Assembly: GCA_044221315.1 (NCBI GenBank)
Contig: JBGAPK010000005.1
Coordinates: 124,001-188,000, forward strand
Length of the DNA: 64,000 bases
Origin: JAFEBO01 sp044221315
GTDB taxonomy: Bacteria > Planctomycetota > Phycisphaerae > Phycisphaerales > UBA1924
Direction of reading: 5' to 3'
The notes beneath the pieces are model-generated. The model ran no database searches. It had not been told where the DNA came from and was given only the letters and a program-made list of their open reading frames with translations. This document shows, piece by piece, positions 35,637 through 44,706 of the stretch. Each line of letters begins with the position of its first letter. Positions within the stretch are counted from its first letter, which is position 1. The position numbers and the translations under genes are program-made.

Positions 35637-36434
35637 ATGCCCGCCCCCGACCTTGGTCCGCCGCCGCACGAGTCGCCCAACGACCGCCCGCTTGCCGTGC
35701 ACCTGCTGCCACGAATGGTCGATCCGGCCTCTCTTGAAGGCTCGATCGTGGTGATGATCGATGCCCTCCGCGCCAGCGTCACGATCTCCGCCGCCCTCGC
35801 GTCGGGCGCCGAGGCCGTCTTCCCCGTACTCACTGTTGAGGACGCGCTCGCGAAGCGTGAAGAACTGGCACGCTCGGGAACTGCTCGCGACCGCATTCTT
35901 CTCGGCGGCGAGCGCGGCGGCGTGCTCATCCCCGGCTTTGATCTCGACAATTCGCCCGTTGCATACACGCCCGAGAAGGTCCGCGGCAAGACTCTCATCT
36001 TTACAACCGCCAACGGAACCTCCACACTGATGCACGCGCAATCGGCCGCACGCGTCGTTGTCGGCGCGCTCACCAACCTCTCCGCTCTCACAAACGGCGT
36101 CGCGTCCGACTCCCGGGCCGTCCACGTTGTGTGCTCCGGAACCCGAGGCGAGATCAGTCTCGACGATTGCCTCGCCGCCGGCGCCATCGTCGAGCGGCTG
36201 ATGCAGGCCGGCCGGCGCCCCGGCTCCGACGATTCCGCCCTCGTCTGCCTCAATCTCTGGACTCAGGCCGGGGCGACCGGTCTGCTCGAGGCGATGCGAT
36301 CCAGCCGCGGTGGGCGAAACCTAGGACGCCTCGGCTTCGACGCTGACCTCCGCCTCTGCTCCACGATCGACGCGATTCCCGTGCTCCCGGAATACACGCC
36401 CGCGTCGGGGCGGATCTCGCTTGCTTCGGGCTGA
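35637..36434 (+). CDS. 2-phosphosulfolactate phosphatase family protein (ComB-like)
   Basis: The ATG at 35637 gives 265 residues; an ATG in the same frame at 35547 would add 30 residues of low-information sequence. The family pattern is clear: VVMIDALRASVTISAAL near the start, then ILLGGERGG, NSPVAYTPEKVRGKTLIFTT, ANGTSTL, and CSGTRGEISLDDCLAAG. ComB hydrolyses 2-phosphosulfolactate to sulfolactate, a step of coenzyme M synthesis in methanogens and of sulfolactate formation in some bacteria. No other gene of that pathway is nearby, so the real substrate here is uncertain. Confidence 0.82.
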   Translation: MPAPDLGPPPHESPNDRPLAVHLLPRMVDPASLEGSIVVMIDALRASVTISAALASGAEAVFPVLTVEDALAKREELARSGTARDRILLGGERGGVLIPGFDLDNSPVAYTPEKVRGKTLIFTTANGTSTLMHAQSAARVVVGALTNLSALTNGVASDSRAVHVVCSGTRGEISLDDCLAAGAIVERLMQAGRRPGSDDSALVCLNLWTQAGATGLLEAMRSSRGGRNLGRLGFDADLRLCSTIDAIPVLPEYTPASGRISLASG

Positions 36435-36455
36435 ACACCCGGATCAATAAGGTTC

Positions 36456-37688
36456 CTACTTCCGGATATCAGCCTTGACCTTGTCGATAATCTTCCGGAC
36501 CTCCGCCGCATCTTCGCTTTCCATCGCCGCGACGACGGGAAGCATCTGGAGTTGTTTGGCCCGCTCCTTCAGCGTGCCGATGCGATTCGTGTATGTTGCG
36601 CTCAGTTCGTCAAGCTTTCGGATGATGGCTTCGCGATCATGCGCTGTTCGGGCGGTATCCTGCAGCTTCGTCACCCCGTCCACCACGCTCTGGCGCCACG
36701 CTTTGTACTGCTTGACGAGCCCCTCGCACGCCGTTTTGGCGTTCTTCATGCTCGATTCGCCCTGGTTCCCGGCGCCCTTGAGGTCGCCCAGAGCGTGCGA
36801 TATTGAGGAATCCGAAAGATCCGGGATCGAGGCGGCTACACCGTAAAGCACGCAATCCCTCCCCGTCAGGGTGAGAATCTCGCCCGAAACCAACTGTTTC
36901 GACTGGTCCCTCCCGCTCTCCGGAGCCGTCGCGGAGAGCTTCCATTCGCCGCCGACCCTTGCGGCCCACACCTGCTGCCCGCTCAGCATCATCGCCCGGG
37001 CTACCGCCCCGCTGTGCCCTTTCTTTTCGGCCATCGCCGCGACCTCGGCCGCGAGGATCGAATTCATCTTCATGTCCACTTCGGCCGAACCGGTTGCGTT
37101 CCGGGTGTAGACCACCGCGCCGCCGAACGTCCCGCTCGGCGTGATGTAGATCTGATCGCTCGCGAACGTCGGCCAGATGCTGGCGCTGATCGCGTTGTCG
37201 ATCACCATCGTGAATCTCAGCTTGTCGTAGTACTCCTTCATCTTGTCCGACATGAGCTTGGCCGCCCAAACCGCGCCGCCCGGCGAGTCGATGGTCATCA
37301 CGATCCGCGGCACCTTGTGCTTGACGGCCCAGTCCATCGCGTTGATCAGCCCGAGGGGGTAGACGTCTTTGCCGAATTCGCCCTTGATCGGCACGATCAG
37401 ATAATCGCCCTTGGCGTCCTCGTCCTTCACGTCCTTTTCGACCTTGGAAGAAGAGCTGCCCCCGACATTGCGGATGATCGACGCGACCTGCGATTTCTTG
37501 AAGGTTGAATGGATCGCGACGCCGCCGATCGTGCCCTTCGCCTCTACGTCGTCGTCGGTTTCCTTGATCACCTCGCCGATCAGGATGCGTCCGTCGGAGA
37601 AGTAGAGCATGTCGTCTGCCAGAGCGCTCCGCACGAAGCAAGGAAGCACAAGCAAAGCCAACATTGCAACAAAGTGCAGCAAACGCAT
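36456..37688 (-). CDS. SppA/Clp-fold serine protease-like secreted protein
   Basis: The ATG at 37688 gives 410 residues with a signal peptide (LHFVAMLALLVLPCFVRSALA). Residues about 95-260 look like the ClpP/crotonase-type fold of SppA and NfeD proteases: YLIVPIKGEFGKDV, VPRIVMTIDSPGGAVWAAKL (oxyanion glycines 137-138) and MVIDNAISASIWPTFASDQI with a candidate nucleophile Ser at 168 or 170, followed by GTFGGAV. SppA-like enzymes digest signal peptides or membrane protein fragments. A C-terminal helical region of about 150 residues follows. It begins 70 bp after rdgB on the same strand. Confidence 0.8.
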   Translation of the reverse strand: MRLLHFVAMLALLVLPCFVRSALADDMLYFSDGRILIGEVIKETDDDVEAKGTIGGVAIHSTFKKSQVASIIRNVGGSSSSKVEKDVKDEDAKGDYLIVPIKGEFGKDVYPLGLINAMDWAVKHKVPRIVMTIDSPGGAVWAAKLMSDKMKEYYDKLRFTMVIDNAISASIWPTFASDQIYITPSGTFGGAVVYTRNATGSAEVDMKMNSILAAEVAAMAEKKGHSGAVARAMMLSGQQVWAARVGGEWKLSATAPESGRDQSKQLVSGEILTLTGRDCVLYGVAASIPDLSDSSISHALGDLKGAGNQGESSMKNAKTACEGLVKQYKAWRQSVVDGVTKLQDTARTAHDREAIIRKLDELSATYTNRIGTLKERAKQLQMLPVVAAMESEDAAEVRKIIDKVKADIRK

Positions 37689-37758
37689 CGTGCGTACCCC
37701 TGTGAAGACCCAACGAGTATCACCAACGACACCAAATAATAACACTTGAGCAGGACGA

Positions 37759-38412
37759 TCACCCACCCGCAATACCGCGTCCGAGGCCGAGCCGGACCGC
37801 CAGCAGGGAAGCCGCCGCACCGCGATGGCTCAATCGGTTCTTCTCTTCGCGTGAAAGCTCCGCGCTGGTGCGCGAGAAGTCCGGGGCCACGAGAAACAGC
37901 GGGTCGTAGCCGAATCCGTTCGCCCCCCGCGGCACATCGCCGGGCATGCCGATCCGCCCTTCGAACGTGCCTCTGGCGACATGCCGGATCGCCCCGGAGG
38001 GCTCCGCGACCACCATCACGCACACGAATCGTGCCGTGCGTTTGGCCGGCGCGACCCCGGCCATTTCGCGTAGAACCCGATCGTTGTTCGACCGATCGCG
38101 CTCCGGGCGCGACATCCCGACTTCGCGACCGTCCGTGCAGTAGTGGCTGCTGATCACGCCCGGCCTTCCGCCCAGGGTATCAATCTCCAGCCCGGAGTCA
38201 TCGGCGAGGCAGACGCGTCCGGTCGCTCTGGCGTACTCCCGCGCCTTGATCGCGGCGTTCTCCTCGAACGTTTGCCCCGTTTCAGCCGGCTCGGGCACAA
38301 CCGGAAGGTCATTCAACCCGACAAGCCTCAGCCCCGGAACCGTCGCGCCCAGGATCGCACGCATTTCCTCGACCTTGTGCGGATTTCCCGTCGCCAGCAC
38401 GATTTCCAGCAT
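37759..38412 (-). CDS. rdgB: dITP/XTP pyrophosphatase (RdgB/HAM1 family)
   Basis: A 217-residue enzyme that hydrolyses non-canonical purine triphosphates (dITP, ITP, XTP) and so prevents their incorporation into DNA. The signatures are all there: LATGNPHKVEEM at the start, TFEENAAIKAREYA, LADDSGLEIDTLGGRPGV, and GANGFGYDPLFLV with the conserved FGYDP, then SAELSREEKNRLSHRG. Divergent from the PfkB-family gene (45 bp between starts) and followed by the SppA-like gene. Confidence 0.95.
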   Translation of the reverse strand: MLEIVLATGNPHKVEEMRAILGATVPGLRLVGLNDLPVVPEPAETGQTFEENAAIKAREYARATGRVCLADDSGLEIDTLGGRPGVISSHYCTDGREVGMSRPERDRSNNDRVLREMAGVAPAKRTARFVCVMVVAEPSGAIRHVARGTFEGRIGMPGDVPRGANGFGYDPLFLVAPDFSRTSAELSREEKNRLSHRGAAASLLAVRLGLGRGIAGG

Positions 38413-38457
38413 CGGCGATTCTTGGCTCGCGAACCCGCCCGCCTATGTTCCCGCCCG

Positions 38458-39636
38458 ATGATCCGCAACCGTGAGCAGGTCGCCAGATCGGCAGCGAGCA
38501 AACTCTCGCAGGCCGCGCCCGCGCTCGCCACGCTCCCGGTTCTGGTGGGCTTCGACGGCTTCATCGACTCCATCATCCGGGTGGTCGATCGGCGCGAGTC
38601 GATGGCGCCGGAGGACTATTCACCCTTCGCCACCATCGGAGATTTCGCCAAGCGAGTCGCCGCCGCCGCCGGAAAGAGCACCGGCATCGAGCTCGTGCGA
38701 ACCGAGGACCGCTTCGGCGGTAACGGCCCCCTGATGGCCGGGGCCCTTGGCAGTGCCGGCCTCCATGTCACCTACATCGGCGCTCTCGGAACGGCGGAGT
38801 CGCCTCTTAAGCTCCATCCGATTTATGAGCCCTTCGCGCAGCGCTGCCGCGACGTGATCTCGGTGGGTCCGTCCGCGGCGACCGACGCTCTCGAATTCGA
38901 CGACGGCAAGATCATGCTCTGCAAGCCAGCGAACATCCAATCGGTCGATTGGGAATCGCTCAAGGCCAACGTCGGACGCGACCGTCTCTTCGAGATCGTT
39001 GGCCGGGCACGGCTGATCTCGATCGTCAACTGGGTTCAGATGCGCGGCGTCGAATCCATCTGGGACGGTTTGTGCGATGAGCTCTTTCCAGCCCTTGGCG
39101 AGGATGCCCGCAACAAGCGGATCTTTCTCGACCTTGCCGATCCCGCCAAGCGTCTGGATTCCGATGTCTCCCGCGCCCTGGGCAAGATCCAGCGGCTCGA
39201 TTCCTTCGTGCCTGCCACACTCGGCCTCAATCTCGCCGAAGCCCAGCGAATCGCCAGTGTGATGGGGCTGCGAATCTTGTCCTGCCAATCCGGCCCGCGC
39301 CTTGGCGAGAGCGTCCGCGAGGGAGCCGAGGCCATGCGTCGCGGGCTCGGGATCGACTGCGTGGTCATCCACCCGCGCGAGGGGGCCGCCGCCTCGGATT
39401 CCTCCGGCGCGAGCCGGTGGTTTGACGGCCCATTCACCGACCAGCCCCGACTTTCGACCGGCGCCGGAGATCACTTTAACGCGGGCTTTGCGCTCGGCCG
39501 CCTGCTCGCCCTCGATCTCGACGAGAGTCTGGCGCTCGGTTGCGCCGCCAGCGGTGCGTACGTCCGTGATGCTCAGAGCCCAAGCGCCCGGCGCCTCGTC
39601 GCGTTCCTGAACGATCTGCCGCCGCCGCGTGCGTGA
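38458..39636 (+). CDS. PfkB-family carbohydrate kinase
   Basis: An ATG at 38458 gives 392 residues, somewhat longer than most of the family. The N-terminal VLVGFDGFIDSIIRVVD and GGNGPLMAGALGSAGLHVTY (substrate-binding region), and the signature STGAGDHFNAGFALG around residues 332-346 with its catalytic Asp (about 338), mark a ribokinase/PfkB fold kinase. The substrate is not evident: the sequence differs from ribokinase, fructokinase and adenosine kinase motifs I know. It precedes rpiA by 54 bp on the same strand, which hints at a pentose or sugar-phosphate role, but a second PfkB gene at 56073 shows the family is used more widely here. Confidence 0.85.
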   Translation: MIRNREQVARSAASKLSQAAPALATLPVLVGFDGFIDSIIRVVDRRESMAPEDYSPFATIGDFAKRVAAAAGKSTGIELVRTEDRFGGNGPLMAGALGSAGLHVTYIGALGTAESPLKLHPIYEPFAQRCRDVISVGPSAATDALEFDDGKIMLCKPANIQSVDWESLKANVGRDRLFEIVGRARLISIVNWVQMRGVESIWDGLCDELFPALGEDARNKRIFLDLADPAKRLDSDVSRALGKIQRLDSFVPATLGLNLAEAQRIASVMGLRILSCQSGPRLGESVREGAEAMRRGLGIDCVVIHPREGAAASDSSGASRWFDGPFTDQPRLSTGAGDHFNAGFALGRLLALDLDESLALGCAASGAYVRDAQSPSARRLVAFLNDLPPPRA

Positions 39637-39690
39637 GCGCGACCAGAGCAATCAAACGCGATCCGATATTCCACGCCTACACTTTTCGCG

Positions 39691-40419
39691 ATGTGTTTCA
39701 CGGCTCAGTCGGGAGAAGTGGGTACGGGCACGGAGGCGCTCCCAGTGGACGCACTCGCACGCGCGGCGGTGGCTGAAATTCAGTCCGGAATGATCGTTGG
39801 GCTCGGCACGGGAATGACCGCCGCCCGCGGCATCATCGCCTTGGCCGAGAAAGTGAAGCAGGAAAAGCTCACGATCCAGTGCGTTCCCACGAGCCACGCC
39901 TCGGAAACTGTCGCACGCAGCTACCAGCTCCCCATCATCGACTTCGCGATGGTCGAAAAGGTGGACTTCATCTTCGACGGCGCCGACGAAGTGGACCCGC
40001 AGCTCCGAATGCTCAAGGGCAAGGGCGGCGCGATCGTCCGTGAACGCATCGTTGCCCACGCCTCCTCCCGCTCGATTTACATGGTCGGTCAGAACAAGCT
40101 CGTCGATCGCCTCGGCCAATCCTGCACGCTGCCGATCGCGGTAATGGCCTTCGGCCTCGCCTCCGTCCGTACCCGCCTGCGCGATCTCGGGCTCAACGGC
40201 GTCATCCGGCGCACGCTGGACGGCCAGTTCTTCCTCACCGACAACGGCCACCTCCTGATCGACGTCTCGATCGACAACCAGGACCTCGACGAACTCGCCG
40301 CCGAGCTCGATCAGATCGCCGGCGTTGCCGACCACGGCCTCTTCCTCACCGAGTGCCATGAGCTCCTTGTCGAGACTCCCAGCGGCATCGAGAAGATGAC
40401 CCGCAAGGTTCCGGCCTGA
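39691..40419 (+). CDS. rpiA: Ribose-5-phosphate isomerase A
   Basis: A 242-residue protein interconverting ribose 5-phosphate and ribulose 5-phosphate in the non-oxidative pentose phosphate pathway. The family blocks are present: MIVGLGTGMTAARGI, VPTSHASETVAR, FDGADEVDPQLRMLKGKGGA (catalytic Asp and substrate loop) and DNGHLLIDVS. It sits 54 bp after the PfkB-family kinase; ribokinase-like activity in that neighbour would feed this enzyme, though this is inference. The beta-lactamase-like gene follows 140 bp later. Confidence 0.96.
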   Translation: MCFTAQSGEVGTGTEALPVDALARAAVAEIQSGMIVGLGTGMTAARGIIALAEKVKQEKLTIQCVPTSHASETVARSYQLPIIDFAMVEKVDFIFDGADEVDPQLRMLKGKGGAIVRERIVAHASSRSIYMVGQNKLVDRLGQSCTLPIAVMAFGLASVRTRLRDLGLNGVIRRTLDGQFFLTDNGHLLIDVSIDNQDLDELAAELDQIAGVADHGLFLTECHELLVETPSGIEKMTRKVPA

Positions 40420-40559
40420 CTTGGTAGCGCCCTCCCGCGCGGCGTTTCTCTCCCGTCTTCGAGCCACCCCGCAACACCCTGCCGCGGCCGCACTTCCGCG
40501 GCACGCGTTCCACTTTGTATCTTCTAGCGAGTCACCAAACCCTGCCCGGGAGCCGCACA

Positions 40560-41930
40560 ATGAAATTCGCTTCATGCCTTCTTCTCGCGATCTCGCTCGT
40601 GCTTCCGACCGCATTCGGTCGTCAGCCGATCTCGAACGACCCCGAGAAGGCCGCGCCGGCAATCCCGCAGTCTCCCGCGGGAAAGCAACTCGCCTGGTTC
40701 CTCGATGTGCTTAACGGCAAAGCGGAACTCGGAGACCCGGCCGCGCATTTCACTGAAAAATTCCTCGCCGCCGTGCCACCCGACAAACTCGCGCAGACCT
40801 TTGCCTCCATCAAGTCCAGTGTCTTCAAGGACGGCGCGAAGCTCACCCGGATCAAGCCCGACGCGACCGACAATTCGCTCGTCGCCGTTGTTCAGGGCGG
40901 TGATACCCCTCTCGAAGTGTCTGTCACCATCGCCGCTTCGGGCAAGATGGACGGCTTGCTCCTCAAGCCCGCGCTTCCGCCAAAGGTCGCCCTCGCGTCC
41001 TGGATGGAATTCGACGACAAGTTCGCCGCCTTCCCCGGCACGCACAACTTCGGCGTGTATTCCGTCACGATGTCCCCTGGTGGCAAGGTGACGCTCAAGC
41101 CGCTCCACGTCCTCAACCCCGATCTCTGTCTCGCCACCGGCTCGACCTTCAAGCTCTACATCCTCGGCACGCTCTCCGAGCAGATCCTCGCCGGCAAGGC
41201 AAAGTGGGATGAGAAACTCGCCATCCAGGAAAACCTAAAGAGCCTCCCCGGCGGGGTGATGCAGGACGAGCCCAACGGCAAGGAGTTCCCGATCTCGGAA
41301 TTTGCCGCCAAGATGATCTCCATCAGCGACAATACCGCGACCGATCACCTCCTCACCCGCGCCGGGCGCGAGAACGTCGAGAAGTATCTCTCCGGCTTCA
41401 ACTCCTGCGCCCCGCGCAGCATCCCCTTCCTCAAGACGATGGAGATGTTCCGCATCAAGCTCGCTCCGGACAGAACTCTCGCGGTGCGATACGCCGGCGC
41501 CGACGAAGCCGCACGCCGCGCTCTCCTCGCCGGCGAAGTTTCCAAGGTCGTGCCCGATCTTGCCTTCGCGGAGAAGTGGACCGTACCGATCGAAATCGAC
41601 AAAGTTGAATGGTTCTCTTCGCCGCACGATCTGTGCATGGCGATGGCGAAACTCCACGAGATGGAACTCAAGCCGGGGATGAGCGAGCTCAACCGAGTCC
41701 TCCGCATCAACGGCGGCATCCCCTTTGACAAGAAGACCTGGCCCAGCGTCGCCTACAAGGGTGGCTCTGAGCCCGGCGTCATGAACCTCACCTGGCTCAT
41801 GGAACGGAGCGACGGTGCCCTCTTCGCCGTATCGATGGGCTGGAACAACCCCAAGGCCGAGGTCGATCCCAATACCATGGTCGCCCTCGCCCGGGGCATG
41901 GTGGACCTGCTCGCGAAAGAGCCCAAATAG
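40560..41930 (+). CDS. Class A beta-lactamase-like secreted serine hydrolase
   Basis: The ATG at 40560 gives 456 residues with a signal peptide (FASCLLLAISLVLPTAFG). An N-terminal domain (about 35-140) resembles the small extra domain found before beta-lactamase folds in ORF12-like hydrolases. The catalytic part (from about 165) has the S-x-x-K tetrad STFK at 195-198, an S-D-N motif at 256-258, and KGGSEPGV near 400, standing for the KTG box (KGG here). Class A enzymes open beta-lactam rings or act as DD-peptidase-like esterases. The degenerate third box leaves the activity open, so this need not confer resistance. Confidence 0.75.
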   Translation: MKFASCLLLAISLVLPTAFGRQPISNDPEKAAPAIPQSPAGKQLAWFLDVLNGKAELGDPAAHFTEKFLAAVPPDKLAQTFASIKSSVFKDGAKLTRIKPDATDNSLVAVVQGGDTPLEVSVTIAASGKMDGLLLKPALPPKVALASWMEFDDKFAAFPGTHNFGVYSVTMSPGGKVTLKPLHVLNPDLCLATGSTFKLYILGTLSEQILAGKAKWDEKLAIQENLKSLPGGVMQDEPNGKEFPISEFAAKMISISDNTATDHLLTRAGRENVEKYLSGFNSCAPRSIPFLKTMEMFRIKLAPDRTLAVRYAGADEAARRALLAGEVSKVVPDLAFAEKWTVPIEIDKVEWFSSPHDLCMAMAKLHEMELKPGMSELNRVLRINGGIPFDKKTWPSVAYKGGSEPGVMNLTWLMERSDGALFAVSMGWNNPKAEVDPNTMVALARGMVDLLAKEPK

Positions 41931-41966
41931 CAGCCCGCGTTTTCTCCACTTTCATACACTCGCGTC

Positions 41967-43496
41967 ATGCTCCGCAATGCTCTCGCCGCGATCGGTCTTT
42001 CCTCGCATCCTCGCATCCTTCTCGATCCGCCCAACGATGCGGCGAACGACCCCGCTCTGTCTCTCGTCACCAGCCCGACCACCAACAAGCCGATCGCGGC
42101 CGTCCGCATCGACGACGAACGCTCCTACGAAGCGACCGTTACTCACAGCGTCGAAGCCTTTAGACGCTGGCGCCAAATCCCCGCCCCCGTCCGCGGGCAA
42201 CTCGTCCGCGCCATCGGCGATGAATTCCGGAAGCACAAACAAGCACTTGGCGCCATCATCACCGCCGAGGTCGGCAAGATCACCTCCGAAGCAGTGGGGG
42301 AAGTGCAGGAAACGATCGACATCGCCGATTTCGCAGTCGGCCTCTCTCGCCAGCTCTACGGCCTGACCATGCCGAGCGAGCGTCCGGGCCACGCCATGCG
42401 CGAGCAGTGGCTCCCCCTCGGACCGGTCGGCGTCATCTCCGCCTTCAACTTTCCCAACGCCGTCTGGGCGTGGAACGCGATGATCGCCGCCGTCTGCGGC
42501 GACACCCTTCTCTGGAAGCCCAGCCTCTTTGCGCCCCTCACCGCCATCGCCAGCAACACCATCGCCCAGCGCGTCGCCACGTCGCTCGGCCACGAGCACA
42601 TCTTTGGCCTCGTCATCGGGCGCGACGATTCCATCGGCGAGCGATTCATCGCCGACACGCGCATCCCTCTCGTCAGTGCTACGGGTTCCTGCCGCATGGG
42701 TCGGCGCGTCGGCGAAGTCGTCGCCAAACGCCTCGGTCGCACCCTCCTCGAACTGGGCGGCAACAACGCCGCGATCGTCCATGAAGACGCGGATCTTGAC
42801 CTCGCCTCCCGGGCCATTCTCTTCGCCGCCGTCGGCACCGCGGGACAGCGCTGCACTTCGACGCGCCGCCTCATCGTCCATGAGAAGGTCGCCGACGCCC
42901 TCGTCGCCAAACTCGCCAAGGCTTACGCGTCGGTCAAGATCGGCGACCCAGCGCAGGAAGGCACGCTCGTGGGTCCGCTGGTGAACCAGCGTGCGGTCGA
43001 GGGCTTCGCCGCCGCGGTTGCCGCGGCAAGGAAACAAGGCGGCACGGTGGTCGTGGGGGGTGATCGCGTTGCCGGTCTCGCCGGCAACTTCGTGCAGCCC
43101 ACCATCATCCGCGCCCCGGCGAGCAACACGCTCCCGATCGCGATGGACGAGACCTTCGCGCCGATTCTTTATGTATTCACGTTCCGCGATCCCGAAGAGG
43201 CGATCGCGATGCAGAACTCCGTCGCGCAAGGACTCTCGAGCGCAATCTTCACAAAGAGCGCCGCGCTCGCCGAACGCTTCCTCTCCCCGGCCGGCACGGG
43301 ATCCGACTGCGGCCTCGCGTATGTCAACATGGGAACGAGCGGCGCGGAGATCGGCGGCGCCTTCGGCGGCGAAAAAGACACCGGCCACGGGCGCGAATCC
43401 GGCTCCGATTCCTGGAAGGCCTACATGCGCCGCCAAACCTGCACCATCAACTTCTCCGGCACGCTCGAACTCGCGCAGGGCATCCGATTTGAATAA
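41967..43496 (+). CDS. Aldehyde dehydrogenase, ALDH7-type (alpha-aminoadipic semialdehyde/piperideine-6-carboxylate dehydrogenase-like)
   Basis: A 509-residue NAD(P)-dependent aldehyde dehydrogenase of family length. Catalytic residues: Glu about 263 in LLELGGNNAAIV and Cys about 295 in GQRCTSTRRLIV. Cofactor-binding region VISAFNFPNAVWAWN and WKPS are normal. The C-terminal block GTSGAEIGGAFGGEKDTGHG and RESGSDSWKAYMRRQTCTIN is characteristic of the ALDH7 (antiquitin) group, which oxidises alpha-aminoadipic semialdehyde in lysine degradation. Other lysine-catabolic genes are absent from the window, so the substrate is likely but not proven. It begins 36 bp after the beta-lactamase-like gene. 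Confidence 0.9.
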   Translation: MLRNALAAIGLSSHPRILLDPPNDAANDPALSLVTSPTTNKPIAAVRIDDERSYEATVTHSVEAFRRWRQIPAPVRGQLVRAIGDEFRKHKQALGAIITAEVGKITSEAVGEVQETIDIADFAVGLSRQLYGLTMPSERPGHAMREQWLPLGPVGVISAFNFPNAVWAWNAMIAAVCGDTLLWKPSLFAPLTAIASNTIAQRVATSLGHEHIFGLVIGRDDSIGERFIADTRIPLVSATGSCRMGRRVGEVVAKRLGRTLLELGGNNAAIVHEDADLDLASRAILFAAVGTAGQRCTSTRRLIVHEKVADALVAKLAKAYASVKIGDPAQEGTLVGPLVNQRAVEGFAAAVAAARKQGGTVVVGGDRVAGLAGNFVQPTIIRAPASNTLPIAMDETFAPILYVFTFRDPEEAIAMQNSVAQGLSSAIFTKSAALAERFLSPAGTGSDCGLAYVNMGTSGAEIGGAFGGEKDTGHGRESGSDSWKAYMRRQTCTINFSGTLELAQGIRFE

Positions 43497-43669
43497 CCCG
43501 CTGTGTTGCGAATGCGGTCAGCAATAAGACGGACTTTGTTCTGTGCGGAATCTCCAGATCCCGGGCCATTCGCTCAATTCCGAACGAAATCCTCCCGCGC
43601 CAACCGATGCGATCTGCTACGGTTTCACTCCGCGGGAACCTCCCGCCACCAAGTTTTCTGAAGGCAACT

Positions 43670-44692
43670 ATGACCACAACCGCAAGCCGGCCCGCCCAGA
43701 CTCTCGTCCGCACCCCGCAATCTGTTCCCGGCGCACCAGTGGATATCGCGATCGACCCCGAAACGGGCGCGCCCAGCACGGTCGCACGCCGCCTCCCTCA
43801 TCCCGAGGGCGTGAAGCCCTATGTGCTCCGCTGGCACGTAATCATCGCCATCGCCGCCGTTCATCTCGCGGCCATTCCGGCCTGCTTCCCGTACTTCTTC
43901 TCCTGGTCCGGAGTCTCACTTCTCCCGATCGGTCTTTACATCTTCGGCATTCTGGGCATCAACCTCTGCTATCACCGCCTGCTCACGCACAAAGGCTTCA
44001 TCGTCCCCAAGTGGCTCGAGCGCGGCCTCGCCATGATCGCCTTGTGCAACCTCGAAGGCACCCCCGGCTCGTGGGTCTCCGCCCACCGTCGCCATCACCA
44101 GCATTCGGACGATCAGCCCGATCCGCATTCGCCGCTCGTCAACTTCCTATGGGGCCACATCCTCTGGCTGTTCGTGAACAACCCCGAGGTCGATACCCGG
44201 GAGAGCGTTGATCGCTACTGCGTCGACCTGATGCGCGACCCCGTCTACAAGTCGATGGAAGACAACAAGGCCTGGCTGCTGCTCTATCCGCTGCACGCCG
44301 TGGTCATCATGGCCCTCGGATTCGGCCTGGGTTACTGGATGACCGGCACGACCGCCGGCGCCTGGCAGCTCTCACTCTCCTGGCTCTTCTGGGGAGTCTT
44401 CCTCCGCACCGTCATGGTCTGGCACATCACCTGGAGCGTGAACTCCGTCACGCACATGTTCGGCTATCGCAACTACGAGACCGACGAGGACAGCCGCAAC
44501 AACTGGATCGTCGCCATCCTCTCCGGAGGCGAAGGCTGGCACAACAACCACCATGCCGACCAGCGTTCCGCGGCACACGGGCACAAGTGGTGGGAAATCG
44601 ACCCGACCTACCTCTCGATCCTCTTCCTCCGCAAGGTTGGACTCGCCAAGGAACTCGTCCAGCCCAAGGAATGGGGCGAGCGGAAGGTCTGA
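43670..44692 (+). CDS. Membrane fatty acid (acyl-CoA) desaturase
   Basis: The ATG at 43670 gives 340 residues. The three histidine boxes that hold the di-iron centre are complete: HRLLTH (about 103-108), HRRHHQH (about 141-147) and HNNHHAD (about 291-297). About four hydrophobic segments flank them. These delta-9-type desaturases introduce a double bond into acyl-CoA or acyl-lipid chains and need an electron donor. Regulation could involve membrane fluidity; none is visible. It stands alone, 173 bp after the ALDH7-type gene; the next gene is convergent. Confidence 0.93.
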   Translation: MTTTASRPAQTLVRTPQSVPGAPVDIAIDPETGAPSTVARRLPHPEGVKPYVLRWHVIIAIAAVHLAAIPACFPYFFSWSGVSLLPIGLYIFGILGINLCYHRLLTHKGFIVPKWLERGLAMIALCNLEGTPGSWVSAHRRHHQHSDDQPDPHSPLVNFLWGHILWLFVNNPEVDTRESVDRYCVDLMRDPVYKSMEDNKAWLLLYPLHAVVIMALGFGLGYWMTGTTAGAWQLSLSWLFWGVFLRTVMVWHITWSVNSVTHMFGYRNYETDEDSRNNWIVAILSGGEGWHNNHHADQRSAAHGHKWWEIDPTYLSILFLRKVGLAKELVQPKEWGERKV

Positions 44693-44706
44693 GGCATCTG
44701 CGTCGG

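Noticed and set aside
41952..43436. 494-codon open frame opposite the aldehyde dehydrogenase
   Set aside because: Shadow frame without recognisable domains; the ALDH7 gene on the other strand explains the coding signal.
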